13,927 nt of DNA from an uncultured Clostridia bacterium. Its GTDB lineage: Bacteria; Bacillota; Clostridia; TANB77; CAG-508. The DNA is taken from assembly GCA_934167225.1 (NCBI GenBank), contig CAKPLD010000029.1:1-13927 (forward strand), in the 5' to 3' direction. Positions within the stretch are counted from its first letter, which is position 1; each line of letters begins with the position of its first letter. Positions 13,876 through 13,927 of this stretch are shown one piece after another. The position numbers and the translations under genes were made by a program. Under the pieces are notes generated by a model, which was not told the origin of the DNA, ran no database searches, and saw only the letters and a program-made list of their open reading frames with translations.

Positions 13876-13927
13876 ATGAATAATAAGATTACTTATCATA
13901 GAGAAGGAGATTATTTTATTCCTGATT
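13876..13927 (+). CDS. Start of a TnpV-like transposon protein (partial)
   Basis: Only the first 17 codons are present, reading MNNKITYHREGDYFIPD, cut by the window edge. GGAGG lies 8 bp before the ATG. The ITYHREGDYxIPD pattern resembles the N-terminus of TnpV proteins, small accessory proteins of Tn4451-type elements common in Clostridia. This is from memory of the family and a very short stretch. It is the only plus-strand gene in the window and suggests that an integrated element begins close by. Confidence 0.55.
   Translation, partial: MNNKITYHREGDYFIPD

Overview
The window is very AT-rich, with strong AGGAGG-type ribosome binding sites, one TTG start, a spoIVFA/spoIVFB-like sporulation pair, a bile-salt-hydrolase-like enzyme and the start of a TnpV-like gene. 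Together these suggest a low-GC, probably spore-forming, gut-associated member of the Bacillota (Clostridia-like). Everything is read on the minus strand except the partial gene at the right edge.

Left (1-1800): a minus-strand pair encodes an M23 (LytM) membrane-anchored protein followed 3 bp later by an M50 site-2 protease, the layout of spoIVFA-spoIVFB. The M23 gene carries a one-base frameshift just before its HLH metal-binding motif. Centre (1803-12324): a complete type I-B CRISPR-Cas locus of the Cst1/Cst2 (Tneap) flavour. In transcription order it runs cas promoter, cas6, cas8b1 (cst1), cas7 (cst2), a single ORF joining cas5 to cas3, cas4, cas1, cas2, leader, then 30 repeats and 29 spacers. 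The leader-distal repeat is degenerate; the other 29 are identical. Right (12389-13927): a choloylglycine-hydrolase family gene with a good promoter, about 0.4 kb of non-coding DNA holding a long inverted repeat and a pair of direct repeats, and the first 17 codons of a plus-strand TnpV-like gene, which suggests a mobile element starting at the window edge.

How the CRISPR genes should work together: Cas6 cuts the pre-crRNA. Cas8b1, Cas7 and Cas5 form the Cascade surveillance complex. Cas3 (HD nuclease plus helicase) degrades the target, and Cas1, Cas2 and Cas4 add spacers at the leader end. Two features stand out. Cas3 is covalently joined to the C-terminus of Cas5, so the nuclease-helicase would be built into Cascade rather than recruited. 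Also, a strong Shine-Dalgarno sequence and an in-frame GTG inside cas8b1 would give a separate 109-residue C-terminal product, the size expected for a Cas11 small subunit. Two spacers overlap on the same peptide-coding stretch and differ only at synonymous positions, a sign of repeated encounters with related phages.
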